Source: Centropus unirufus
Taxonomy: Eukaryota; Chordata; Aves; Cuculiformes; Centropidae
Direction of reading: 5' to 3'
DNA: 64,000 bases
Assembly (NCBI GenBank): GCA_013397695.1
Contig: VYZI01000256.1
Coordinates: 260,147 to 324,146, forward strand
Of the stretch, positions 1-12,000 are shown piece by piece (the first letter of the stretch is position 1; the number at the start of each line of letters is the position of its first letter). The translations under genes were made by a program, and so were the position numbers. A model generated the notes under the pieces. That model saw only the letters and a program-made list of their open reading frames with translations. It did not search any database and had not been told where the DNA came from.

Positions 1-605
1 CTGTCAGTATCTGAGCAACTGAAGCACTTACCAAAAGGGCAGTGACCCTTCCTCTGCCTTCCCTGTTGTTACAAACCCTTCTATTATCACACTTTAGAAC
101 CCAGCAGTGACACCTCTCAGCTTCTCTCTCCTACTGGATCTTTTCTCAGCTGCTTTTCCAGGACCTCCATGCATTCCTTCAAGCCCTGCTGCCTTTCCCC
201 TAGATCTCTCAGCCTGACAACTCTATTCCTGTCCTCTCAAGCTGCCCTACAGGGACAGAGAATAGGGAATATAGAGAACCAGGAAAGCAGCCATTTATTT
301 GCTATACACAACTGCCTCTTTTTCTCTCAACCCCTACTTTGCCATCTCCAATTGTGTCTCTGGAACAGACCACACTGACTCATCTTTCAAGCTCAGCTGA
401 CAAATACCTCTCTCCGTGCAGCAGCCAAAAACTGCAGCATGCGTACTTTCACTCCCTGAGGGCAGGAGAAGTTACACAATTCAGCTCCTTCCTGGCAACC
501 TTAACCGTATTCCTCCCTGCCAGGAAAATACCAGAAGAGCCAGAGCCGGCAGCAATCAACTAAAGCAGCCCACAATGTCACACGTGGAAGACGGATTTAT
601 TTTAC
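1..605 (-). other. NAAA: NAAA intron 4 (partial), no exon seen
   Basis: Starts at a GT donor (gtaaaa on the minus strand) just after the NAAA exon ending at 606. Neither strand shows the expected next NAAA exon (a run of three Trp codons would be obvious). Only short pyrimidine-rich open frames are present. Confidence 0.6.
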
Positions 606-3600
606 CTCGTTCATCACCGGAGATTGTGAACTTGTGTGGACTTTGTCCAGTCCATAAGCCTACATAACCAAGAAACGTGGTGCCTTGGTACGCAATCTGA
701 AACCAGGAAACACACAGGATTTCAGCGTTCTGGAACACAGTGTTTCTTAAAATACTTGCAAGGTTCCAAGGCAGCATCCTGTGACTTCTGTACATGGGTT
801 GGTACAAAACACACTGACTTAAATCACAACAATACATGCTAAGTAAATTATACAAAGACTGAGGATCAAAATTCACTGCACTTCATTTGTTAATGATCAC
901 TGCTACAAAGGTTTTGCTCAAGTCAGCGAGCGGCAAAGCAAGCAACAATAACAGTACAATAATGTTCTCCATTTGCAAAACTAACAAATAGTAAGAAAAA
1001 TGGGACTAGCGCCTAGTTCAGTTTTGGAAATTTTCATCTCAAATACACATTTGTCACTAACAGAGCCTTAGAAAAAGCCTTACAATTGTTCCCTGCTAAA
1101 ACTGGCCTTTTTTCTGTATTCTCTAGCATTTGTTTTCTTTCTTAATATCTCAACATTTCCTTCTTTCATCATCCCCTTCCAAATAACAATTTGAGATACT
1201 CAATTACTCTGTTCTCTTTGAGCAGGTTTATCACCACAAACAGGATGTCCAAAAAGCAAAGAAAACCAGCATTCATCCCACATTCCTAGAGAAAGTGACT
1301 CCGTTGCTCCAATAATCCAGCAAACCTGGTCTGGGAACCACTTTCCTGTGTTAAATCCCACTGCCCAGACAGCTCTACGACCATACCCTGTTCCTCCACA
1401 GACCACCACCCAGCTGTTTCACCCACAGAGCGCACCTGGCCGCCTCTTGTAAACTGCACATCAATTGTAATCTTGCTTAATATATCCACAAAGTCATAAT
1501 CCAGGTTCCGACCATGGTAAATGTTTCCTTTGTCATCTTGAGCGATGATACTGGTACAGAATCTTTAAAAACAGAAAGGAGGGAACATGATTCAGTAAAA
1601 GCATACGACAACATGTTCAATATTGTAGCTTGACTAGCTCAGCATTGCATGGGGAGGAACCGAGTTTATCTACTGCAAAGTCTTTATTTGTGCGAGCACA
1701 CAAACAGGAATCTTCATTATCTCACTAACACTTGTGCTTCCCCGCCCAAGACAACAGTCTCGTCCCATGCCTTCTGATAAGATTTCTTACAGGTTTTAAT
1801 TTCAAATTGGAAAAAAAGAGGGACGGAATGGTTTCACTAAAGTTCAGCACAACTACATAGCACTGCAGACTATATGACTTATGTGTGGGATCCATAAAGG
1901 AGAGCCTTTTTCAAAAGTTTAACGTATAAAACTGTGCAAAACTTATCAGGCCCCACCTGGCCCAAAGTCAAAAGCCACACTACTGTCTGCATCAAGACAG
2001 GTATGACAGACCAGGTAGAAGGCAGCACTTCCAACTGGGAAAAACTCCATTATTCCATTTTACTTCTCTAGATCGAGATGAAAAGCTGACATCTAAAAAT
2101 GTCTACCAAGTACCAGTCTGAAATTTTCTGGATTTCCTACCTCTGCAATTTAGAGTTTGTGATTCAAGTGATGCACGGCACTGTTTCACAATTGAAAAGG
2201 TAAAAAACTTTGCAGGGAAGTAGTTTTCCCTGGTTGATGGGGGTCATTTAGCTTCCTTAGAGGTGACAAACTACCACTCAGAGCCCTGGAAAAGCCCGTG
2301 AAACTTTAAGCATCCTCTGTGAGGTACTGGGAAAGCTAGCATTTAAATTACTTTCTTATGTGATATTAATGCTTATTAAAAAAAATACCACTTATTAAGA
2401 AGAGTCATAATCAAAACACGTGCAGTTTGCTGTGAGCACCTGCTTTTTATTACAACCTATACAGAGAAATATATTTAGGATCCTCACAGAGAACAGCAAG
2501 TTTTTATTATTTTCTGGTATGTGTTGCCAGGGCAAAAAAGACAGTGAAACTGTGAGTTCTTTTGCTGTCAGAGATGCTACATCCATTTTCTATTATGCAA
2601 ATAAAAAAATTCTGATACATGGTCCTGATGACCGTTCAGCCAGGAAATGCTGGGGAAGCAATTTAATGGCAGATTAATGGTTGAAATCACTAGGTTGAAT
2701 TCTCCTAGTTTCGCTTTTGGTGAAATAAAACAATTAGTAGAGTACATTACACTACCTTTCAAGATGAATGTACCCAAATACTTGGAATGGGTGGGCCTTC
2801 CTTGTGAGCAGGAGTTGTTTCCATAGTTCTATAGATTTATAGAATTACATACATGCAAGAACATTACAGGTATGCGTTACCTTTATTAACAGAAAAACTG
2901 CTGTGCATTTCTCATTCAATTCAGGATACAAACTGCCTCATGCCAACAAAACCTGCCAGCTGCACGTGTGCAAGGGAACGAGAATGAACAGCACAAGCCA
3001 TCTGCCACGTGTCTCCATCCACCTTTGCATGCTCTCTCCCACGCCCAGCTAAGTCCAATCTACACCCACTCCTACCACGCTCTGTAAGTACCAGGGACTT
3101 ACGCAGTCGATTCATAGGCGAAGTTAAGCATGACTCCATCTCCCAGGCTTATTCCCAGTGCTTTGCACAGCCCCAGGATTTCTCCAGCAAAGGGCTGTGG
3201 CATAAAGAACTCCAGTTCTGCTGCTATTGGCCGAATAACTTCGTGGACCCATTTTGGTACTCTTTCACTGCAAAACACACGCAAGGCGTTAGCTGAGAGA
3301 GACAGAAGGGTCCGTGCCTCCCACCTGGCTGCGGGAGGAGCCCAACCCACCTGGCACAGTGGATGGTGACCACCCATCAGTACCTCGGACATCCCTGCAT
3401 TGCACCCCTCGCCGCATCTCACTTCCACACATCCCAGAAATATACAACCCACACAAGGCATTCAAGTGATAGGAAACGGCATCACTTTGCACCCAAGGAA
3501 GGTTTAGATTGGCTATTAGGGAAAATGTCTTTCCTCACAGAGTGGTGAAGCCCTGGCAGAGGCTGCCAAGGGCAGTGGTGGAATCACCATCCCTGAGGGG

Positions 3601-4452
3601 TTCAAAAAACACGTAGAGGTGGCACTTTGGGGCACGGTTAAGGAAGCAGTGGGGCTGGGCTGACAGATGAACTGGATGAGCTGTGAGGTCTTTTCCAACC
3701 TTAATGATTCTGTGATTCCTACAAGGGAGACTAACCCCTACCAGGATTTCCTACTGCCAGGTTCCACAATGCAGCAGTCAGGGCCATTTTAACCCTCAAG
3801 GACTCTGAATTTTTGAGCCCAGAGCAGGTCAGCAGCCAGGCCTGATGGCGCCAAGGGGAATCATTGAATCATGCGACTGGTTGAGTTGGAAGGGAATGAA
3901 AGCCCATCCTGGCACACCTCCCGCTGTTGCAGGGAGCTCCAAGCCCCATCCACCCTGGCCTCGAACACCTCCAGGGATGAGGCAGCCACAGCTTCTCTGG
4001 ACAACCTGGGCCAGGGTCTCACGGGGAAGCATTTCCCCCTCACATCTCATCTCAATCTCCCCTTTCTGCTCCAAATCATTCCCCGCATCCCGTCCCTGCC
4101 TCCCCTCATCAGGAGGGGCTTTCCCGGAGCCCCTTTGAGCACTGGAAGCTGCTGTAAGGTCTCCCCCTAGCCTTCCCTCCTCCAGGCTGGACAACCCCGC
4201 TTCTTACAGCCCTTGGATCACCCCCGTGGCCTCCTCTGCACCCCGGCAGCTCCACGTCGGGAGCTCCCCCCGGCGCGGGATCCCCACTCACGCGATGACC
4301 CGGGCGGCGGCGGCGCGCAGGAAGGCGGGATCGAAGTGGCTCAGCACGGGCAGCCAGCGCTGCTCGGCCGGGCTGTCCAGGCTGACCCCGAACAGCGGCG
4401 GGGCCGCCGCCGCCGCCCCGCACAGCAGCAGCAGCAGCACCCGCAGCCCCAT
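606..4452 (-). CDS. NAAA: N-acylethanolamine acid amidase, 5' part (four coding exons)
   Basis: Lysosomal N-terminal-nucleophile hydrolase that cleaves fatty-acid ethanolamides such as palmitoylethanolamide. Coding exons on the minus strand are 4452-4292, 3267-3103, 1562-1436 and 696-606. Phases join cleanly to give 139 full codons plus one base. A hydrophobic signal peptide (Leu/Ala-rich, about residues 1-18) is followed by VSLDSPAEQRWLPVL. Exon 2 carries RVPKWVHEVI and the PQPFAGEI motif. Exon 3 starts with the FCTSIIAQD block, whose Cys (residue 111 here) is the family's autocatalytic nucleophile, followed by GRNLDY with the Arg and Asp of the active site. Exon 4 has GYVGLWTGQSPHKFT. I chose the ATG at 4452 because the signal peptide follows at once; an in-frame GTG 21 bases upstream is not a likely start. 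Later exons, including the WWWEN block, are not seen and should lie left of base 1. The identity is firm. Confidence 0.95.
3465..3720 (+). mobile_element. CR1 LINE fragment (3' end), in NAAA intron 1
   Basis: Carries the diagnostic avian CR1 3' string: gtttagattggctattaggg, then the gtgaagccctggcagaggctg block, ending in ccttaatgattctgtgattc. It lies on the plus strand, antisense to NAAA, between exons 1 and 2. Confidence 0.85.
3858..4245 (-). mobile_element. CR1 LINE fragment, in NAAA intron 1
   Basis: Reverse-complement CR1. From low to high coordinate: aatcattgaatcatgcgact (the 3' end), ttggaagggaatgaaagccc, tccaccctggcctcgaacac, gaggcagccacagcttctct, and later ggctggacaacccc. It ends about 50 bp from the exon 1 donor at 4291. 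Confidence 0.85.
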
Positions 4453-4560
4453 GGCAGCCCCGCCTCCCCGCACCGCCCCCGCCCGCGAGGGAGGGCGCAG
4501 CTTCCCGGGGAAGAGGATCCCGAGGGATCCGCAGCCAGGCTGTAGACGCTTGGGAGGAGG
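4230..4560 (-). promoter_or_regulatory. NAAA: CpG-rich promoter region of NAAA
   Basis: A short, very GC- and CpG-rich stretch surrounds NAAA exon 1 (ATG at 4452). CR1 fragments abut it on both sides (3858-4245 and 4628-4700). No TATA box is obvious. Inferred CpG-island promoter. Confidence 0.6.
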
Positions 4561-4627
4561 GAAAGGAGACTCGGCTCAGAGGGGACCAAAAATATGAAGC
4601 GCTCTTTCCAGCCCCAGGAGGCACTGG

Positions 4628-4700
4628 ACATAGAATAATCATGGAATGGATGGGTGGGAGGGGCCTCGAAGGTCATCCAGTTCCACCCCATAACGGGAAA
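4628..4700 (-). mobile_element. Short CR1 LINE 3' fragment upstream of NAAA
   Basis: About 70 bp of reverse-complement CR1 3' end: catagaataatcatggaatgg, then ggcctcgaaggtcatccag and ttccacccc. It lies about 180 bp upstream of the NAAA start codon. Confidence 0.75.
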
Positions 4701-6021
4701 AAAGAGGAAACAGGGGCAGCGGGTGTTAGGGAAGTGTGCATGCTCCCGTGTCCTCTCCTCACTGCAACCCCTGCTCCACATTCCATCCCCATCCGCTCCT
4801 GTATCCTTCACCTCTCCAGCTGCCGTTCCTACACAGCAATCCCCTGGAGCACTGAATCCACCTGCAAGTTCAAAACTGGAGGAAGCTTCCATTTTGCTCT
4901 TTCTCTCTCCAAAACCTCTATAAGCATGTTTTGCTTTAGGAAGCAAGATGTGACAACAAAGCCAAACCCCCCCCAAGTAACACTAATTAAAATGAGTACG
5001 ACTGTATATTCAACATAACCACACCTAAGCTGAGCGAATTCCCACGTGGGACATAAACATTAATGTGGCTTCCTACGAAGAAAGGAAAAAAATTCCAGCA
5101 AATGCTTTTCCATCCTACTCTGTATGCAGCGCCTGTTCCTCCCCACGAGGCAATCTGTTCACAGTGAAATTTGGCAAAGGCTGGTCCAGCTCCCTCAAGT
5201 TTCCACTGAGGCAGCTGGGTAAGGTACAAAGAACCCATTAATGGTCCCAGCACAATTCCAGGCTAAAGCAAGGGTGCAATCTTTGACAAAAAGTGTCCAC
5301 AGATCCACGTTACTCTCATGTGTACTTCAAAAAATCAGGCACCACAAGATAGACTTCTAAAGCAAAATAAGATTCCTTAGTTCTCCTGCATGTGGTGCTA
5401 CCTTTCTACTCAAATGGCAACATGAAATCCGTCTCCCAAATGCTAATTTCATTTTGGTTTTCCTCATAAATCATAATGAAACTGTTCTTTCTCCTAACCG
5501 TTCCCTTGAACCCACCTGTAACACAGGATTTTGTTTTATTATTATTAAATTGGGAAAAACTAGCCACTGAGAAAACAGCTCACTCAGCCTGTAACAGCAC
5601 ATCCTGATGACAGGCACAGACATTATACGCACACTTTGCAGACAGAGCCAGGATATTCTTTTTCTTTCCATTTACCCATTCATGAAGCACTTCAGGGAAA
5701 ATATTTTTTACAATAAGGTTGTATCTTTTAATACTTGCACATACAAAACCAGCTGTAAGTAAACTATATTCTATTCAAGATAATTGTCTTCTTCCTTAAA
5801 ATGCTTTAAAAAGAAGACCCTGCAAGGGATCATCCATCTGTCCTAAGGATGCAATATCCAACAGCTTGGAAGTGTTCAAGTAGTAAACCTGAACAGAAGA
5901 GATAATTCCATAAAGCATTTCAATCCCATTTTATCTCTGGGGTGGTGGTAGTGGTTGGAAATAGGCATTTCAAAGGCTGTTTTTCTTGAAGTGTGATGAA
6001 GTCTTTTCCTTCACCGTTTTG
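4701..6021 (-). other. NAAA-SDAD1 interval holding the SDAD1 3' UTR
   Basis: No coding exon is seen. The right part (about 5530-6021) should be the SDAD1 3' UTR, as the stop codon is at 6022-6024 and a minus-strand AATAAA lies at 5535-5540. The rest is spacer between two genes on the same strand. Confidence 0.55.
5535..5540 (-). terminator. SDAD1: Candidate polyadenylation signal of SDAD1
   Basis: TTTATT on the plus strand, i.e. AATAAA on the minus strand, about 480 bp past the SDAD1 stop codon. Other AT-rich variants (a minus-strand ATTAAA near 5728) could also serve. Confidence 0.4.
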
Positions 6022-9000
6022 TTATTTCAGCAGCCGTCTTCTCTTTTTCAGAAGTGCATCTCGAAGAGCCAGCTAAACACAAAGAGCAGAATATTCAGGT
6101 AAGCAGAATATTAAGTAAGGAGACAATAACACTATCACTTCAATAACCCACTTCAGGCTCAGGGAAACATGCTAATAGCTTATTAGCTATTAATAGCTTA
6201 TTAGCTATCCTTCCTGCCACACAGGGAGTAAGTGGCAAATGCTAACGACTTCAGAGGCTGTGGTTATTTGACAAAACTCAATGGTGCACCTAAAGAGTTG
6301 GGTTTCAAAACAATGTTTCAGCACCTCATCAGTAGATGGTATATAATGAAAAAGATTAGAGTACCATAAACTGTTCAACTGTTCTTCCATTGACTCACGC
6401 AACTAGAAGAGATCAAGAAAAATCTGCAGTGCAGCTGAGAGGTAAACAGGATTAAATGGTGATTTTTTTTTTAAGAGTATTACAAAGTTTCTTTTCGAGG
6501 CGAAAAGAGGGATGCTAGGATTTGTACAAGCACCATATCGCTCGAAGGAGACTGTTGTACATTTCAGATGTGTTTTAGCTGGTAAGGGGATTTAGCTCTG
6601 AACTGCAGACAGCAGGCCACTGTATTCTACCAAAGAAGACAGCAGAACACTATCTTACAAACACTTCAATCCACTTTTAACAAGTATTTCTAAACCATGG
6701 TCAACAGAACTGATGCTAAGGACCAACTTTACTAAAAGACATATGGAAAAATTCTTCTTTCACTGTTTAGATGGTACATTTAAACTCAAAAAATTGGGAC
6801 CAAGGACTGAAATAGTTCAAGATGGCTATTTTGAAAAAGTGACACAAGTGTGAGAATCATTGTAAACAGCAGTTTCCTAGAAGTGCTAGATAGTTTGTTT
6901 GCACCATTTTCTGTGCATTTTAAGAGCTGGTTTAATGCAGTCAGCCTTATTTGGGGTGGGGCAGAGGCCGCCAGTCCAAGTCTTCCTGTTTAACCGAAAG
7001 ACTTCAGACACGCTCCTCAAGAGGAGACAAACAAAAGCTTTCTTCACCTCCACAGTCTCTGATATACCTCCTCTGGGGTAGGATTCAAGGGATCCTACCT
7101 ACACCACAGTCCATTCCAGTGATTAAGCCAAAGTAAATAGCGACAACCGACAACCGAGGGCACAGGAACGACACCACTTTGCCTGCATTGTAAACTCACA
7201 ACTGTCCCATCTATTTTCAAAAGTAGCTGTTACCTGCTTTTCCCTGAAAGAACGTTTATTTTTGGTCCGGACGTTGTGGCTGTATCTCATCATCATAAAG
7301 TTCTTGTGCTTTTGCTTTTCTTTGTTCGAAGAGCTTGCAAATGGGTTAATTCTTGTTTTCTTTTTCACAAATTCTTTTCTGTCCGTTTTGCCAGCCTAGA
7401 GTAGAATATAAAACAACAGGGGGTCATTTTCCTTTCCCTAGGGTTAGCATCAGCTGCTGGGTGACAGGTTCTGTGGCAGCAACAATACATCCAGGTTCGG
7501 TATGACCTTCTGTGTACACTACATGCTTTCTTCCATGATGGGTCCATTAAGTCACTGGGAGAGCTGGGTGTGTTTATTTTCATTGTCACCTGTGATCAAG
7601 CAAGTGGCTTTTTGTGTTACAGCCCCCATGCAACAGCAAAAAAGCTGTACAGAACATTTCTCAACGTTCATGGCAGCTGGGCACCAGGCTTACAGAAGCA
7701 ACCCCACCTCCTGCTGCAGGAGACAAAAACCAACCTTGGAAGACAGAGGACATGAAAGAGCCAAGTTTCTCACCATTGCAGTTGCCAGTCTGGTCTCCTT
7801 GTCCGATTTCGGCTTCTTATGCAGATGTTCAATATCTCTGAGTGAAAGCAGCTCTCCCCTAGGTAAAAAAATGCAACAGAAGGCCATCACAAACAAAGCT
7901 TCATCTGCAAGAAAAACAAGACACCCTGCAGACCTTTTGTTTCACTGATCTTAGGCCACTGCCTCACTATAAACTTCCACACAATGCTTCTTGTCCTCTT
8001 CTGTTGTTGGAACAAACCTTACAAAACTCTCGTCACCGTTTTTCAAGTCCTGCTTTAGCCACAAGGTTTAGTAAACTCTATGGAGTTAAAACCATGCAAC
8101 TACTGCTACAAAAAACAACCCCACACCTATTGCTCTGAACAAGAACAGCGCCCAGTCTCTTTTCCCAGGTATCAACAAATCCAGTAGGCCAGAAGCCCTT
8201 CTCAGCTATGTGGTTGTTTGCCACCCCCACCAGAGAATATTGACCAACAGCAGAGCACCGTGCCCTTCTGCAATTAAAAGCTATGTCATCAGGTCGTAGG
8301 GAAGGGAAAGCAGTCCTCCATGTTTCATATCCTACCTGTTCTCCTCTTCATCATTTATTTCAATAATTTTCCTCTTGGCAGCTTTACCAGGTGCAGAATT
8401 CAGTTCTTTGGAGAGCTGGGCAAGGCGTATTTTGTGGAAGTCTTCTTGGGTTAGCAGCCTGCTTGTACTGACTGCTGCAGCTTTGGCTTTTCGTTCCTCT
8501 ATCGGCATGCTTTTCACCTTCTCTGCCTTTTGAGGAGAGTGCAAAAGACCATCCAAAGCTTTGCAAACCATTTCTGTGCCATAATCCACAAGCCTTGCCT
8601 CCCAAATCCCTTTGTAGGAGCAACACTGTTGGGAAACGCTATAACCACCTGTTGGGATTCCTCATTGTCCAACACGTTTTACTAGAACAAGGGACTTGCG
8701 CTTCCTCACATTTCAGTTGGAATAAAAGTATCCAACAAGCAAGTATCACGGCTTTGAAAGACTTTAGCACTGGGGCAGAATTCTTCCCTCTGCCTCCCTC
8801 ATCCTAAGAACAGTCAGCACTGGTGCTAAACAGTACTTCAGCCTCACTGATTATGGTCAGGTTACTCCACAGCCCTGCAGAGTTAGGAGCAGCCAGGTCA
8901 AGGTACAGAGCAAGAGGATCAGGTCTCCCATTAACAAGAGTTATTTGTCTTTGGGGTTGAAGACACTCAGTACTCACTACTTCTTGTTGCTCCTCATCTG

Positions 9001-12000
9001 AGGAATGATGCACATCAATCCATTCTCCATCTTCATCATCTTCACCCTCACTCAGGCTAGCGCTTTCCCAGCCATCTGCTCAGGGGAAGAAATGCACTAA
9101 TACAGACTCAGTTTAACTGCTTGAGTTTGAAATTATTTCAGACTAGATCACGAGCTCTCACCACCTTCGATTACCTCTGTGCTAACTGCATATATGCCCA
9201 GGGACACGCTTACCAAATAGGGAAGCTCTAGGGCCTCAGCATCCCAGCCTCAGAACTTCACAGATATAACAAAGACATCAGATACTTGGGACATCTGACT
9301 GCTATTTGGTATCAGTTCTTAGGAGACACCCACAGTTAAACAGGCCAGCAGCTCCCATGCTTTCCCATTGGGAAGTTCAGCTCCCAAATTCCACTTGGCT
9401 TGCAGCTGGTTCAGAGCTGTGAAACCCGCTCAGCTTTCATTCCCTATCTCATACCCACCACATGTACACCAATGGACACCAATTTTCCTAGTGGTTATGG
9501 ACACCAATTTTCCTAGTGACAACTGGATGTAGCAGGGTGAGATCTTTGAAAACAGCTCACACATACAACAGTCCACTTAAAACAGCTGGTGTGACTGGTC
9601 AGTGCTGTCAGCTGCAGTCACCTTCATAAACTTATTCATTATAAGCTTTCAACAAACCTGGAATGAGGGTGATCAGAGCTGCTACAGGAAACGCATTTGC
9701 ATACACCTCACCCAAAACCAAGCCAACCATAGAAAATACCCAAAGCAGTTTGCAACCAGTCAGCATCCCAGGAAGCTCTACCACAGTGTCACGCTTTGCA
9801 AAGCTGAACTCATCCAAGGTTAAAGATCCTCAGAACAAAATACATTTGGGTCAGTAGGAAGAAACACAGTAGCTTACAGATGGCAACTCTGTTCAACCCT
9901 GCTCAGTGTTAGATGCCATCTAAACCCAGGAGGGAAGCAACAGAGTTTATAGCCAAGTTACTTCCTGCAGCATAGGCCATTGCACTGCTGCTCTTCACTG
10001 CTGCTCAAACTGACCGACGAGCTGGCTATCGGCTTCAGAAACTATCGCCTTCCTGATTCAGACAGAAGTTCCAGTTTGTATAGAGCATTTACACCAGAAG
10101 AGAATGAGAGAACACTATTTTAAAGTACTACTTTAACATTTTATAATATGCAACAAAGGCTTTTCATTAGAGATGAGCATATGGAATTTCATAGCTGCCC
10201 TTCTCCTTCTCCATCCCTTAACAAAACACAGTAACAGACCTCACTGGATGAATCGCACTTCCTCGAAAGTTACAATCAGTGCTTCTTCGTTGCCAAATGC
10301 AGACACATGCAAGCCACGCAGCACATAGCAACAGCAAACGAAACACACAGACACCAAGATTTATGTCCAAATAAAAACTTAGTGACAATAGCACTCAAAA
10401 TAGAAATGGTAAAAGGCCAACCTTCTACTTGGTTCCCTCCCTTTTCCTCTTGATTCTCAACCTCCAGCACTTCTGCTCCTGGAATATAATCTTTGGCATC
10501 CAGTTCTCCATATTCGTGAATCTTGGCTTCCAACGAGGCTTCAGTAGGCTTACCCTGTCAGTTAACAAAATGTGTTAAGCAAGATGCTATTTTAATGCCC
10601 ACAAATCCATGGAAAAATCTGGGGGAGAGGACGGTGCAGGTGGAAAAGATCAATTCCACTGGATGAAATCAAAGATCTTCAATTACAAAAAAGTTAGTGA
10701 ACTCTCGGAAGACACTGAAGCTTCTGTAGCACAACCCTTCTGACAATGAATTTGACACATCTGAACTATGGAAATCTTGAAGTAAGAACATGCCATGTGT
10801 CAAAGGGCAGCAAGGGAGCAGGCAGGGGTGATTGCACCTAATTCTCAAGATGCTATGAGACCCGATAGCATCATTTTGAGCACATGAGCTTGTGTTCATG
10901 ATGAATGCGAAGAATATAAAAGAACACTTGCCCTGAACTTCTTCTGCAGCATCTCTGGTTTCAGGGAGCGGAACAGGTGTATCAGAGTCCTTGCAGACAT
11001 CATCACATCTACCCAGAGTAAAAGACAGTCAGGAATAAGTACAGAAAGGCAGAGTTCTGAGCAAACTGAAAGCCCTTTCAGATCATCAGTATTTACAGCC
11101 CACTGATGCCTTTTCTCAAGTTATAGCTCCCTCTGATTTCTCTCCCTTATTGCTAAATCTTTATCCGCAAGTAGTTTCCCTTCTTCAGTTTTGTCAGTTA
11201 GTTCCCCTGCCATAACTCCCCTCAACTTTTTTGTCTCCTATCTATATACATGTCAAATCCACAGGAATGCCACAGGCATATCCCAAGTGCTACTTCTCAG
11301 CCCCCACAAAAAACAATTAAGACATCACTGTAATGAAGGCTGTAACAATGGAGGACTGGACGATACATGAGAAAAGATTTAGGAGCCATATCCATGTAAT
11401 ACACTTACTTTTATTTTTATGAGTCTTGTACTGAACAAGGTCTTGGAGCAGATCTTGAGTCATGGCTAATGGACATCTTGCAGATATTTCTTTTATTGCA
11501 TTGATTCTAAAAAAACAAGTGAATTATTTTCTGAGCACCACAGTTGGGAGAGACTCCAACTTGCTCAGTGGTTGTAAACGTCTTTTGGAACCTACACAGC
11601 TCTGTGATTCTTTAATGAATTATCTGGAACTTAAAGAATCTTAAGCAGCATTTCTACAACATTTTGTGTAACAGAGCAGAACATCACAAAGCTTTCCATG
11701 TCATGGTTCTCAAAAAACCCTCCAACTTTCATCCATACCCTACTCAGCAGCTATTACATTTCATCTGATCCTAGGCCTCAGCTCCTGCAACTGAAGTCTG
11801 GATTCAGACAGGCAGAAAATCAGTCAATCACCAGGCCGCAAAAAGAAATAGAAATGAAATCAAGACAGTTCTGGAGTCAACCACAGGCAGCCTAAGGCCA
11901 CTGTAACGAAGTCTATGGACTCACATGAGTTCCCTTTTAAACTATTGCCAACACTTTGCACACTCAATATCTGGCTTAAAACCACGCCAAGCGAAAAAGA

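Noticed and set aside
4109..4642. A 177-codon minus-strand frame over NAAA exon 1.
   Set aside because: Gly/Ala/Arg-rich shadow of the CpG island and flanking CR1; the NAAA frame is different.
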